From NCBI RefSeq assembly GCF_021117295.1, contig NZ_CP088247.1, positions 3,611,001 through 3,675,000 on the forward strand: a DNA stretch of 64,000 nt, in the 5' to 3' direction. Positions within the stretch are counted from its first letter, which is position 1; each line of letters begins with the position of its first letter. The notes under the pieces are model-generated. The model was not told where the DNA came from. It did not search any database and saw nothing but the letters and a program-made list of their open reading frames with translations. This document shows positions 1 to 8,930 of the stretch, one piece after another. The translations under genes were made by a program, and so were the position numbers. The DNA comes from Methylorubrum sp. B1-46 (GTDB taxonomy: Bacteria; Pseudomonadota; Alphaproteobacteria; Rhizobiales; Beijerinckiaceae).

Positions 1-1
1 G

Positions 2-826
2 GAGGGCGCGCCGACCGCGCTCGCCATCCGCGCGCTGCTCAAGGATTGGGGCTCGGTCAGCGCCGCCGATCTCAGCCCCGCCGCGCTCGCCGGGGAGGCT
101 CTGTCGGGCAAGGTCGTCTACGGCTCGGCCCTCTCCCACGTGCTGGAGGCCCGCCGCATCGCCGCCTCCCTGCGCGAGCGGCTGCCGACGGAATCCTGGC
201 GGGCGCTGGCCGACCTGCGCGACACCCTGGTCTACACGGAGGCCTGGGCGCCGAACGAGGCGCAGCTCTTCGGCAAGGCCGAGCGGGCCCTGGGCCACCT
301 TGCCGCTCTGTCCGGCCTGATCCACGAGAATATGGGCCACGCCGCCGGCTGGCGCTTCGCCGATATGGGCCGGCGCATCGAGCGGGCGATCAACACCTGC
401 GGCTTCGGCCTGCGCTTCTGTGCACCGGATGCCGGCGCCGAGGATCTCGGCGTGATGCTCTCGCTGGCCGATTCGCAGATCGCCTACGGGGCGCGCTACC
501 TCGTCGGCGTGAGCCGCGACGCGGTCTGCGACATGGCGGTGCTCGACCCCAACAACCCCCGCTCAGTGGCCTACCAGCTCCAGGCCATCACCGCCCATCT
601 CGACGCCCTGCCGGCGCTCGCCGCCGACGGGCTGCCCGAGCCGCATCGTCGCCGGGCGCTGGCGCTGGCCAGCACGCTCCAGACGGCCGAGGCCGCCGCC
701 CTCGACGCCGAGACCCTGGAGCGGTTCGAGACCGATCTAGAGGGCCTCGCCGACGGAATCGCCGGCCGCTACTTCCCCAACGGTCCCGATGCCCTCAGGC
801 CCGAGAAGCTCACGGGCCTCGCGTGA
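2..826 (+). CDS. Alpha-E domain (DUF403) protein, 5' end outside the window
   Basis: The reading frame is open from base 2 and ends at TGA 824-826, giving 274 visible residues. The family is usually about 310 residues, so roughly 40 N-terminal residues are missing. The protein is all-alpha, with features typical of alpha-E proteins such as the segment HENMGHAAGWRFADMGRRIE and a C-terminal arginine-rich helix. Alpha-E proteins are found next to circularly permuted ATP-grasp enzymes and transglutaminase-like proteins in a module thought to make or process a peptide tag; the biochemical role is not established. The next gene, a transglutaminase, overlaps its stop codon, which fits that module. 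No catalytic residues are known for the family. Confidence 0.85.
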   Translation, partial: EGAPTALAIRALLKDWGSVSAADLSPAALAGEALSGKVVYGSALSHVLEARRIAASLRERLPTESWRALADLRDTLVYTEAWAPNEAQLFGKAERALGHLAALSGLIHENMGHAAGWRFADMGRRIERAINTCGFGLRFCAPDAGAEDLGVMLSLADSQIAYGARYLVGVSRDAVCDMAVLDPNNPRSVAYQLQAITAHLDALPALAADGLPEPHRRRALALASTLQTAEAAALDAETLERFETDLEGLADGIAGRYFPNGPDALRPEKLTGLA

Positions 827-1716
827 TTTACACCCTGCGTCACCTGACGACCTACCGCTACGCGCGGACCGTCCGCTTCGCCCGGTGCAACCTGCGCCTG
901 CGCCCCCGCGACGGCGAGGGGCAGCGGGTGCTGGAGAGCGCGCTGCACGTCGCCCCCGAGCCGACCCACCGCCTGGAGCGGCGCGACTTCTTCGGCCTCG
1001 ACACGCTGACCCTGACGCTGGACGAACCCCACCGCGAATTCGCGGTCGAGGCCGTCTCCCGCGTCGTGGTGGAGCGGGCCGCCCCGCCGTCCGAATCCGG
1101 ACTCGCCTGGGAGCGGGTGCGGGAGGCCGCCCTGGCGTTGCCGTCCCTCGGATCGGACGCGCCGGCGCATTTCCAGTTCCCGAGCCAGCGGGTGCCCCTC
1201 ATCCCCGAGGTGACGGACTACGCCCGCAAGAGCTTCTCGCCGGGGCGCGGCGCCCTGGGGGGGGCGGTCGAGCTGATGCACCGCATCCGCGACGATTTCC
1301 GTTTTGACGCCAAGGCCACCACCGTCTCGACGCCGCTGGCGGAGGCCTTCACCCTGCGCGCGGGCGTCTGCCAGGACTTCGCCCACGTGATGATCGCCGG
1401 CCTTCGCGGCCTCGGCCTGCCGGCGGCCTATGTCAGCGGCTACCTGCGCACCCGGCCGCCGCCCGGCCGCCCGCGCCTGCGTGGAGCCGATGCCAGCCAC
1501 GCCTGGGTCGCCCTGTGGTGCGGACCCAATGCAGGGGAGGGCGGCTGGATCGGCCTCGACCCGACCAATGCCTGCATCGTGCGCGACGACCACATCGTCG
1601 TGGCCCGCGCCCGCGACTACGCCGACGTGGCGCCGATCGACGGGATCGTCGCCTCGGCCGGGGCGCAGAAGCTGACCGTCGAGGTCGACGTCATCCCGGA
1701 GGACGAGGCGGCCTGA
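823..1716 (+). CDS. Transglutaminase-like cysteine protease family protein
   Basis: A 297-residue protein starting at GTG 823, which overlaps the upstream stop in a GTGA arrangement and implies translational coupling. An N-terminal beta domain (about 1-140, beginning IYTLRHLTTYRY) precedes the papain-like transglutaminase core. The expected catalytic triad is visible: Cys183 in AGVCQDFAHV, His226 in DASHAW and Asp246 in GLDPTN. Bacterial members of this family act as peptidases or amide-bond enzymes rather than true crosslinkers. Paired with alpha-E and ATP-grasp proteins they are predicted to cut or transfer a peptide modification. The substrate is unknown. It converges on the next gene with a 10-bp gap. 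Confidence 0.88.
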   Translation: MIYTLRHLTTYRYARTVRFARCNLRLRPRDGEGQRVLESALHVAPEPTHRLERRDFFGLDTLTLTLDEPHREFAVEAVSRVVVERAAPPSESGLAWERVREAALALPSLGSDAPAHFQFPSQRVPLIPEVTDYARKSFSPGRGALGGAVELMHRIRDDFRFDAKATTVSTPLAEAFTLRAGVCQDFAHVMIAGLRGLGLPAAYVSGYLRTRPPPGRPRLRGADASHAWVALWCGPNAGEGGWIGLDPTNACIVRDDHIVVARARDYADVAPIDGIVASAGAQKLTVEVDVIPEDEAA

Positions 1717-1726
1717 GGGCCGCCGA

Positions 1727-3010
1727 TCAGCCCGAGACGCCCGCGCGATAGAGTCGCCCGCGCTCGGTCCAGGCGACGGTGGCGAGGGCGAGGGCGCCCA
1801 GCACGGCGTAGCCGTAGGCCACGGGCATCACCGTGCCGTCGAAGGCGTGCCCGATCAGGAAGCCGCAGAAGGCGCCCAGGATCGTGGTGTAGAAGCCGAG
1901 GAACGACGAGGCCGTGCCGGCGATCGCGCCGAGCGGCTGCAGCGCGAGCGCGTTGAAGTTCGGCAGGGCGAAGCTGATCAGGAACTGGTTGAGCGCCAGC
2001 ACCGAGAGGAACAGCACCAGGGACGGATGCCCCTGGTAGTGCAGGCCGATGCCGACCTGGATCACACCCACGGCCGTGAAGGCGGTGACGCCGGCATGCG
2101 AGAGCGTGCGCATCCCGAGCCGGCGCACGAGGCGGGAATTGATCAGCGTCGCCGCGCCCATGGCCCCGGCCACCACGCCGAAGGCGACCGGGAACAGACC
2201 GCCGAGATGGTAGAGCCCGGTGTCGAACACCTGCTGGGCCGAGCCGACATAGCCCATGATGCAGCCGGTCAGCAGGCCGAGCGCCGTGGCGTAGCCGATG
2301 GCCGCGCGGGTGCGTAACACGGTCAGCAGGGCCTGCCCCGTGGCGCGTAGCGAGAGCGGGCGGCGGTATTCGGGATGCAGCGTCTCGGGCATGCGCAGGG
2401 CGAACCAGAGGGTCAGCACGCCGCCGAGGGCCAGCATCGACACGAACACGTAGATCCACGAGCCGAGCAGCAGCATGGTCGCGCCGATCGCCGGCCCGAG
2501 CATCGGCACGATCAGGAACACCATCATGATGAGCGACATCACGCTCGCCATCTCGCGACCCGAGAAGCGGTCGCGCACGATCGCGGTGGAAAGCACCCGC
2601 CCGCCCGCCGCGCCCATGCCCTGGATGACGCGGGAGGCGAGCAGCCACTCGTAGCTCGGCGCCAGCATCGAGAGGATGCAGCCCGCGGTGTAGATGCCGA
2701 GGCTGATCAAGAGGGTCGGGCGCCGTCCGAGCGCGTCCGAGACCGGCCCGTAGACGATCTGCGCTACGCCGAAGCCGATCATGTAGACGTAGACGAGCAG
2801 TTGCAGGCTGTTGGGGTCGGCGACCGCGAACCGCTCCTGGATGGCGGGGAAGGCCGGCAGCAGGTTGTCGATCGACATGGCGGTGACCGCCATCATCAGG
2901 GCGACGATGCCGACGAACTCGGCAAAGCCCGGCCCGGCCCAGACGGGCGCACCGGAGGATGCGGCCTCGGGGGCAGGGCTGCCGGAGGTGGGCCGAGGGG
3001 AGGGTGTCAC
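1727..3010 (-). CDS. MFS multidrug efflux transporter, Bcr/CflA type
   Basis: A 427-residue inner-membrane protein with about 12 hydrophobic segments, starting at GTG. The N-terminal 30 residues are polar, and the first helix begins around FAEFVGIVALMM. Motif A of the major facilitator family is visible as GPVSDALGRRP, and the first helix carries the Asp of DNLLPAFPAI typical of drug:H+ antiporters (DHA1). Bcr/CflA pumps export bicyclomycin, chloramphenicol and similar compounds using the proton gradient; the actual substrate here cannot be told. There is no regulator beside it. The closest alternatives are other 12-helix DHA1 pumps. Confidence 0.88.
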   Translation of the reverse strand: MTPSPRPTSGSPAPEAASSGAPVWAGPGFAEFVGIVALMMAVTAMSIDNLLPAFPAIQERFAVADPNSLQLLVYVYMIGFGVAQIVYGPVSDALGRRPTLLISLGIYTAGCILSMLAPSYEWLLASRVIQGMGAAGGRVLSTAIVRDRFSGREMASVMSLIMMVFLIVPMLGPAIGATMLLLGSWIYVFVSMLALGGVLTLWFALRMPETLHPEYRRPLSLRATGQALLTVLRTRAAIGYATALGLLTGCIMGYVGSAQQVFDTGLYHLGGLFPVAFGVVAGAMGAATLINSRLVRRLGMRTLSHAGVTAFTAVGVIQVGIGLHYQGHPSLVLFLSVLALNQFLISFALPNFNALALQPLGAIAGTASSFLGFYTTILGAFCGFLIGHAFDGTVMPVAYGYAVLGALALATVAWTERGRLYRAGVSG

Positions 3011-3095
3011 GGTCGGGGATGCTTTCAGGGATGGTGCCGGCCGGGATCGGGCGGCAACGATCCCGGGATGTGGCTGTGTCTCGTCAGTCGCGCTT

Positions 3096-3120
3096 CCCTC
3101 TCCCCTCGGCGGGAGAGGGG
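3096..3120. terminator. GC-rich hairpin downstream of the 3138-3731 gene
   Basis: CCCTCTCCC at 3096-3104 pairs with GGGAGAGGG at 3111-3119 around a six-base loop. It lies 17 bp past the stop of the minus-strand gene. There is no clear U-tract on the minus strand, so it may be a processing or attenuation hairpin rather than a full intrinsic terminator. Confidence 0.4.
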
Positions 3121-3137
3121 CTTTCGGAGAGGCGCAC

Positions 3138-3731
3138 CTATTTCTGCGGCGTGTCCCCCATCGCCGCGCTGAGCTGCGCGTAGTTCTTCGTCACCAGCGC
3201 GATGTTGCCCTGCGAAGGCTTGGCCGGCTCACCCGCGGCCAGCGCCGCCTCGATCTCCTTGACCGCCTCGGCCTTCTCCCCGGCGGGCATCCCCTTGTCG
3301 GCCTGGACCGCAGCGAGCTGCTTCTTCAGGAGCGCCGTGGGGCCAACATAGCTCTTGGTCTCGGGATCGATCCCCCCGAGCACCGCATCGACGGTGTCGC
3401 TGGCATCCTGGAACGCTTCGAGACTCTCGAAGCCGTTCCGCTTCACGATCGCCTCCGCCTCGCCCTGGGCTTGCGCCTCGGCCTTCGCATCGAGCTTGTC
3501 GGGCGCGCCGCCGGACAGTTTGGCCAGTTCGGGCTGCGCGGCGAGGAGACCGTCGATCTGCGCTTGCGTCAGCGCGATCTCCTTGCCCGGCTCCGGTGCC
3601 CCGGCCGGTGTGCGATCCGGCGCCGCGGCGGGGGGCTTCGCCTGGGCGAGCGCGGCTGCGGGGGCGAGGACGGCCCCGGCGAGGAGGGCGGAGAGGGAAG
3701 CGGCGCGAACGGCGCGCGAAAGGATCGTCAT
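3138..3731 (-). CDS. Secreted helical protein of unknown function
   Basis: The frame is longer upstream, but ATG 3731 puts a good signal peptide at the N-terminus (about residues 1-28, ending in PAAALAQA), so I use that start: 197 residues. The mature part is rich in Ala, Pro and charged residues and predicted to be mostly helical. I recognise no catalytic motif or named domain. It is probably periplasmic. It is transcribed away from the beta-lactamase-like gene, with a shared upstream region at 3732-3942. The function is unknown. Confidence 0.7.
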   Translation of the reverse strand: MTILSRAVRAASLSALLAGAVLAPAAALAQAKPPAAAPDRTPAGAPEPGKEIALTQAQIDGLLAAQPELAKLSGGAPDKLDAKAEAQAQGEAEAIVKRNGFESLEAFQDASDTVDAVLGGIDPETKSYVGPTALLKKQLAAVQADKGMPAGEKAEAVKEIEAALAAGEPAKPSQGNIALVTKNYAQLSAAMGDTPQK

Positions 3732-3942
3732 GATCGTCGGCCTCTGATGACGCGTCGGCTGCACCGGGCCTCGTTCCGCACGCGGGATGCGGCTCCGGCC
3801 TCGGGCTGCGCGCTTCTTGCAACGGGTCGCGGCGAAACCGTGATCGCAGGCCCGCCCCCACCCGCAGCACGGGGACGGGCCACGCCCCGGCCGCAAAGGC
3901 CGCCTCTGCTCGCTTCGCCTGCCGAGAGGAGACAAGAGCCCC

Positions 3943-5787
3943 GTGAGCCAGACCTCCGTGAGCCAAACCTCTTGGAGACCGGAATGCCGATGGCCCAGCG
4001 CCCGCCCGCACCGCGCGCTGTTTCGCCTCGCCGTTTGGCTCGCCGCCCTGCTCGCTGCCCTCACGCACGGGGCGCTAGCCCCGGTGCGCGCCGAGGACTT
4101 CGCCGAGCGGGCCCACGCCCTCGTCACGCCCTATATCGAGGCCGGCCTGTTCTCGGGTGTCATCCTCGTGGCGAAGGACGGGCAGCCGGTCTTTCGCCGC
4201 GCCTATGGGCTGGCCGACCGCGAATGGGAGATCCCCAACACACCGCAGACCCATTTCCGCATCGGCTCGCTGACCAAGGCCTTCACCGCGGCCGCCGTTC
4301 TGAAGCTCGCAGAGGCGGGCCGGCTCGGGCTCGACGATTCCGTCCGCCGCTGGGTCCCCATCGTGCCGGAGGCCTGGGCCGGGGTGAGCCTGCGCCACCT
4401 GCTCCAGCTCCGCTCCGGCATCATCAACTTCACGGCGCTGCCGAACTACTACGACCAGATCGCGCGCGTCGATCACACGCCCGCGCAGATCGTGGCCCTG
4501 ACGACAGGCGACCCGCTGCTGTTCCCGCCGGGCGAGCGCTTCGAGTACAGCAACACCAACTACGTGCTGCTCGGCATGGTGATCGAGGCCGCCTCGGGCC
4601 AATCCTACGAAGCCACGTTGCGCGAAACCATCCTGGCGCCGCTGGGACTGAAGCAGACCGGCTACGACGACCTGACCGTGATCCTGCCGCGGCGGGCGGC
4701 CGGCTACCGGCGGGGGCGGGCACAGTGGCGCAACGCCGTGCCGATGGCGGCGAGTTCGGCCTATGCCGCGGGCGCGCTCTACTCCACCGTCGACGACCTG
4801 CTCGCCTGGGACGAGGCGCTCGCCGGCCCGCGCCTGCTCTCGGAGGCCTCGCGCGCGGCGATGTTTGCCGACAACGGCACCGGCTACGCCCTCGGCTGGT
4901 TCGTTTCCCGCGTCTTCGGCAAGCCCGGCGACCCCGCGAGCGGCCACCGCATCGTCGGCCATGCCGGCTCGATCCCCGGCTTCCTCTCGATCAACGACGT
5001 CTATCCCGACGACCGGCTCACGGTGATCGTGCTCTCGAACACCGAGACCGCCCCGGCCCAGAAGATCGCCCGCGACCTCGCCGCGCTCCATCTCGGCCAT
5101 TACGAGGCGCCCGAAGAGATCGTCTTGGAGGACGTGATCCTCGACCGCTACCCCGGCACCTATCGCCTCGGTCCACGCGCCGTCCTCACCGTCGCCCGCG
5201 CAGGCAAGGGCCTGAGCGCGCGGCTCGACGGGCCCGGGCTGCGCGAACCCGCCTTTCCCTTCGTGCCCGAGAGCGACCGCACCTTCGTCTCGCCGGTCGC
5301 CGACATGCGCCTCACCTTCGAGACCGAGCCCGACGGCATTCCTACCGGGGTGATCCTGCACCGCGACCACCGCGACCGGACCGGGCCGCGGGTGAGCGAA
5401 GCGGAGGCCCGTTCCGTGCTCGCCGCGCCGCCGCGGGAACACCGCGAGGTCGCCATCGACCGCTCAGGCCTTCCCGCTTTGGCCGGCCGCTACGCCCTGG
5501 CGCCGGGCTCCGAGATCGCGGTGAGCGTCGAGGACGGGCGGCTCTTCGCGCAAGGCACGCGGCAGCCGCGCCACGAGCTCGTCCCGGAGGGCGAGCGCGC
5601 CTTCTTCCTGCGCACGCTCGATGCGGAGATCACCTTCACCACCGACGATACGGGCCGCATCACCGGCCTGATCCTGCACCAGAACGGCCTCGAGACCGAG
5701 GCGCCTCGTCTGCCCGAAGAGAGCAGCCCGGCCTCGCGCCTTGGACCAAGGGCGGGGTCGCCACCAAACCCGAAAGGGTCTAACTGA
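3943..5787 (+). CDS. Secreted serine hydrolase, class C beta-lactamase / penicillin-binding fold
   Basis: A 614-residue protein. GTG 3943 is the first start; a second GTG lies five codons later. A signal peptide with a hydrophobic core near residues 26-45 and an APVRA|ED junction near 50 sends it to the periplasm. The catalytic SxxK motif is SLTK at 109-112, the second motif is YSN at 202-204, and a HAG box precedes SIPGFLS. After the roughly 340-residue catalytic domain come two beta-rich C-terminal segments resembling DUF3471-type domains. Such proteins are D-aminopeptidases, esterases or carboxypeptidases more often than true beta-lactamases, and the substrate cannot be read from the sequence. 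It stands alone, with no operon partner. Confidence 0.85.
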   Translation: MSQTSVSQTSWRPECRWPSARPHRALFRLAVWLAALLAALTHGALAPVRAEDFAERAHALVTPYIEAGLFSGVILVAKDGQPVFRRAYGLADREWEIPNTPQTHFRIGSLTKAFTAAAVLKLAEAGRLGLDDSVRRWVPIVPEAWAGVSLRHLLQLRSGIINFTALPNYYDQIARVDHTPAQIVALTTGDPLLFPPGERFEYSNTNYVLLGMVIEAASGQSYEATLRETILAPLGLKQTGYDDLTVILPRRAAGYRRGRAQWRNAVPMAASSAYAAGALYSTVDDLLAWDEALAGPRLLSEASRAAMFADNGTGYALGWFVSRVFGKPGDPASGHRIVGHAGSIPGFLSINDVYPDDRLTVIVLSNTETAPAQKIARDLAALHLGHYEAPEEIVLEDVILDRYPGTYRLGPRAVLTVARAGKGLSARLDGPGLREPAFPFVPESDRTFVSPVADMRLTFETEPDGIPTGVILHRDHRDRTGPRVSEAEARSVLAAPPREHREVAIDRSGLPALAGRYALAPGSEIAVSVEDGRLFAQGTRQPRHELVPEGERAFFLRTLDAEITFTTDDTGRITGLILHQNGLETEAPRLPEESSPASRLGPRAGSPPNPKGSN

Positions 5788-5846
5788 AGGACATGCCGCC
5801 ACGCGCACCGGCGGTCTTCCCGCCCCCCGGCGGCAAGAGACAACAA

Positions 5847-5867
5847 TTGCGAAAAGTGTTGCGAAAA
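5847..5867 (+). repeat. Direct repeat upstream of the aldehyde dehydrogenase gene
   Basis: TTGCGAAAA occurs at 5847-5855 and again at 5859-5867, a 12-bp period close to one helical turn, in an AT-richer patch of a GC-rich genome about 130 bp before the ATG at 5997. The position suggests an activator or repressor site, or part of the promoter. No regulator is known from the sequence. Confidence 0.4.
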
Positions 5868-5996
5868 CGATCAAGTCGGCGGCCGCCAGAAGCCGCGTTG
5901 GCCCAAAGTCCAGCTTGATCAGACGGAGCGGCTGCTCTTGTCTCCCGCGATAACGCGGCAGTGCGGTCGACGAACGAGCGCAATGGAGGAAACGCG

Positions 5997-7520
5997 ATGA
6001 ACAAGCCCGAATTCCTGGCCGACGCCAAGACCAAGTCGCCGTTCTCGGCGCGTTACGACAACTTCATCGGCGGCCAGTGGGTCCCCCCCGCCGGCGGCCG
6101 CTACTTCGAAAATACTTCCCCCATCACTGGCAAGGTGATCTGCGAGGTCGCCCGTTCCGACGCGCAGGACATCGACAAGGCGCTCGACGCCGCGCACGCC
6201 GCCAAGGACGCCTGGGGCCGCACCGCGCCGGCCGAGCGCGCGCGCATCCTCAACAAGATCGCCGACCGGATGGAGGAGAACCTCGATCTGATCGCGCTCG
6301 CCGAGACCTGGGACAACGGCAAGCCGATCCGCGAGACCACCGCCGCCGACATCCCGCTGGCCATCGACCACTGGCGCTACTTCGCGAGCTGCGTGCGGGC
6401 GCAGGAAGGCGCGATCTCCGAGATCGACCACGACACGGTGGCCTACCACTTCCACGAGCCGCTCGGCGTCGTCGGCCAGATCATCCCGTGGAACTTCCCG
6501 ATCTTGATGGCGGTGTGGAAGCTGGCCCCCGCGCTCGCCGCCGGCAACTGCGTGGTGCTCAAGCCCGCCGAGCAGACCCCGGCCTCGATCCTCGTGGTCA
6601 TGGAACTGATCGGCGACCTGCTGCCGCCGGGCGTGATCAACGTCGTCAACGGCTTCGGCCTGGAGGCCGGCAAGCCGCTGGCCTCCTCGCCCCGCATCGC
6701 CAAGATCGCGTTCACCGGTGAGACGACCACCGGCCGCCTCATCATGCAGTACGCCTCGCAGAACCTGATCCCGGTGACGCTGGAATTGGGCGGCAAGTCG
6801 CCGAACATCTTCTTCGGGGACGTCGCCAACGAGGACGACGACTTCTTCGACAAGGCGCTCGAGGGCTTCACCATGTTCGCCCTCAACCAGGGCGAGGTCT
6901 GCACCTGCCCCAGCCGCGCGCTGGTGCACGAGTCGATCTACGACCGCTTCATCGAGCGCGCGATCAAGCGCGTCGAGGCGATCACGCAGGGCTCACCCCT
7001 CGATCCGGCGACGATGATCGGCGCCCAGGCCTCCTCCGAGCAACTCGAGAAGATCCTGAGCTACGTCGATATCGGCAGGCAGGAAGGCGCCGAGTGCCTC
7101 ACCGGCGGCGCCCGCGGCACCCGCGAGGGCGATCTCGCCGACGGCTTCTACATGCAGCCGACGGTGTTCAAGGGCCACAACAAGATGCGGATCTTCCAGG
7201 AGGAGATCTTCGGGCCCGTCCTCTCGGTCACGACCTTCAAGGACGACGAGGAGGCGCTCTCCATCGCCAACGACACGCTCTACGGCCTGGGCGCCGGCGT
7301 CTGGACCCGCGACGGAACCCGCGCCTACCGCTTCGGCCGCGCGATCCAGGCCGGCCGCGTCTGGACGAACTGCTATCACGCCTATCCGGCGCACGCGGCC
7401 TTCGGCGGCTACAAGCAGTCAGGCATCGGCCGCGAGACCCACAAGATGATGCTCGATCACTACCAGCAGACCAAGAACATGCTGGTCAGCTACTCCTCGA
7501 AGAAGCTCGGGTTCTTCTAG
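5997..7520 (+). CDS. aldB: NAD(P)+-dependent aldehyde dehydrogenase, AldB/ExaC type
   Basis: A 507-residue cytoplasmic enzyme oxidising aldehydes (acetaldehyde in characterised AldB/ExaC enzymes) to acids. ATG 5997 is chosen over the upstream in-frame start because GGAGGA at 5984-5989 sits just before it. The sequence matches E. coli AldB almost throughout. The general base is Glu263 in LELGGKSPN and the nucleophile Cys302 in [10 protein letters not shown]. The glycine box FTGETTTG (about 239-246) is present. In methylotrophs an enzyme of this type could clear acetaldehyde made by alcohol dehydrogenases such as XoxF/ExaA; that link is inference. A strong terminator follows, so it is probably monocistronic. 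Confidence 0.93.
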   Translation: MNKPEFLADAKTKSPFSARYDNFIGGQWVPPAGGRYFENTSPITGKVICEVARSDAQDIDKALDAAHAAKDAWGRTAPAERARILNKIADRMEENLDLIALAETWDNGKPIRETTAADIPLAIDHWRYFASCVRAQEGAISEIDHDTVAYHFHEPLGVVGQIIPWNFPILMAVWKLAPALAAGNCVVLKPAEQTPASILVVMELIGDLLPPGVINVVNGFGLEAGKPLASSPRIAKIAFTGETTTGRLIMQYASQNLIPVTLELGGKSPNIFFGDVANEDDDFFDKALEGFTMFALNQGEVCTCPSRALVHESIYDRFIERAIKRVEAITQGSPLDPATMIGAQASSEQLEKILSYVDIGRQEGAECLTGGARGTREGDLADGFYMQPTVFKGHNKMRIFQEEIFGPVLSVTTFKDDEEALSIANDTLYGLGAGVWTRDGTRAYRFGRAIQAGRVWTNCYHAYPAHAAFGGYKQSGIGRETHKMMLDHYQQTKNMLVSYSSKKLGFF

Positions 7521-7550
7521 GATTTTTGCTAAGTTCGAGACCAACTTCAG

Positions 7551-7576
7551 CCCCGGCCGCAAGGCCGGGGTTTTTT
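7551..7576 (+). terminator. Intrinsic terminator of the aldehyde dehydrogenase gene
   Basis: CCCCGGCC, loop GCAA, GGCCGGGG, then TTTTTT: an ideal rho-independent terminator 30 bp after the stop codon. It is the clearest terminator in the window. Confidence 0.93.
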
Positions 7577-7593
7577 CGTCTCATACGGTCTCC

Positions 7594-7653
7594 GCTTGAT
7601 CGCTTCGGCTTCGCCTCGCGATGACGGCATCGGGCAAAAACCGAAGCGATCAA
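7594..7653. repeat. Partial copy of dispersed palindromic repeat family 1
   Basis: The stretch at 7594-7627 carries GATCGCTTCGGCTTCGCCTC followed by GCGATGACGG, the same half-site as the full palindrome at 16832-16926. An inverted match, CCGAAGCGATCAA at 7641-7653, pairs with TTGATCGCTTCGG at 7596-7608, so this copy can also fold. It lies between the convergent ends of the aldehyde dehydrogenase and ModE-like genes. Confidence 0.75.
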
Positions 7654-7725
7654 CCGGAAACGGTCTCATCGGATGGGCCTGCGCCGGGGGCGCGGCGGGC
7701 CCGGAAGCGCTCGGCCCCCGTGATC

Positions 7726-8814
7726 TCACCGGCCTGGAAGTCCGCTGCGTGAAGCGGACACCGCCAGGGCATCGGCCGCTTCCGGACCGGCAGGCCGGTA
7801 GCCGGAGGTGCGCGCGGCACGCGCCCTCACGGCGGCGATCAACGCGTCGAACGCCGAGCCGGCGAGGGCGCGGCTCGCGGCGAGGTAGTACGTCTCCCAG
7901 CCAACCGACAGGAAATCGAGACCGAGCCTCTCGGCCGCCGCCCGCACGCCGAGCCCGGCATCGGCCGCGCCGCAGGCGATCACCGCCGCCACGGCCTGAT
8001 GCGTGAACTCCTCGACCGCGTAGCCGTGGATCGCGTCGGGCGAGAGGCCGGCCTCCGCCAGCATGCGGTCGAACCAGTTGCGCGTGCCCGATCCCCGCTG
8101 GCGGTTGACGTAGCGCACGCCCTCCGCCGTCAGGTCGGCGAGGGTGCGGATGCCGAGGGGGTTGCCGGGGGCGAGCAGCAGACCCTGCTCGCGCTCGAAC
8201 AGCCTGTGCGTCACGAGCCCGGCGCTCGTTGCCAGCTCCGAGAACGGCGCATCGGCCTGCTCGGGATCGAGCACGCCGCAGTGGAAGCCCGCCGCATCGA
8301 CCCCGCCGTCGAGGAGAAGCTTCACCGCCGCGCTGCTGCCCATCACCGACGGTTCGATCGCGCCCTGCTCGGCCGGGATCTCGCGCAGGATCTCGATCAG
8401 CAGCGGGTCATGGCTTGCTGCGAGCCTCAGCGCGCCGGCCCGGCCGGTGAGCAGGCGCCGCACACGGTGCTCGATGGCGCGGGTCTCGCGCCCGAGGCTC
8501 GCATTGAGCCCCGGAATCGCGGAGGTGAGCGACTCCGCCAGAGCCGCTCCGAACTCCGTGAGTTCAGAGCCCTGGCCGCGGGTCTTGCGCACGAGCGGCT
8601 GCCCGAGAGCCGCTTCATACGCCTGCAGCCGTGCCCAGGCCGCGCGATAGGACAGGCCGAGCGTTTCGGCTAGGCCCTTGATCGAGCCCGTCCGTTGAAT
8701 GGCGTCAAACACCACCAGAAGATCGAGCACCTCGACCCTGTTCGCACCGACCTGAAGCGTACCGCCAAGCCTGACCGCCACGGCAACGGACACCCCATCG
8801 GCAAATTCGTTCAT
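7726..8814 (-). CDS. ModE-like transcriptional regulator with periplasmic-binding-type effector domain
   Basis: A 362-residue protein. Residues about 25-95 form a ModE/LysR-type winged helix (FDAIQRTGSIKGLAETLGLS, then YRAAWARLQAYE), and residues about 135-345 form a substrate-binding domain of the molybdate/tungstate or LysR kind (LRLAASHDPLLIEIL). One-component regulators of this layout sense oxyanions or small ligands and often control molybdenum- or tungsten-linked genes such as formate dehydrogenases. No transporter or molybdoenzyme lies next to it here, so the ligand and targets are unknown. It diverges from the gene at 8931 and may autoregulate from the shared spacer at 8815-8930. Confidence 0.85.
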   Translation of the reverse strand: MNEFADGVSVAVAVRLGGTLQVGANRVEVLDLLVVFDAIQRTGSIKGLAETLGLSYRAAWARLQAYEAALGQPLVRKTRGQGSELTEFGAALAESLTSAIPGLNASLGRETRAIEHRVRRLLTGRAGALRLAASHDPLLIEILREIPAEQGAIEPSVMGSSAAVKLLLDGGVDAAGFHCGVLDPEQADAPFSELATSAGLVTHRLFEREQGLLLAPGNPLGIRTLADLTAEGVRYVNRQRGSGTRNWFDRMLAEAGLSPDAIHGYAVEEFTHQAVAAVIACGAADAGLGVRAAAERLGLDFLSVGWETYYLAASRALAGSAFDALIAAVRARAARTSGYRPAGPEAADALAVSASRSGLPGR

Positions 8815-8930
8815 ATTGATGGGTCCTCAATTGTCGAGCACATCAGATAGCCCAAAAGTTGAAGACCTGTCGCGGCTCGGCGCCCGGTATCCCCGTGCGT
8901 CGCCACCGAGATGCATCACGGTCCCCTCCG

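Noticed and set aside
2811..5783. A plus-strand open frame of about 990 codons
   Set aside because: It covers two genes on the other strand and the beta-lactamase-like gene in a different frame. The translation has no domain and a biased composition.
5885..5925. A possible sigma-54 promoter upstream of the aldehyde dehydrogenase gene
   Set aside because: The GG and GC doublets are 11 rather than 10 bases apart and the flanking bases do not fit the consensus.
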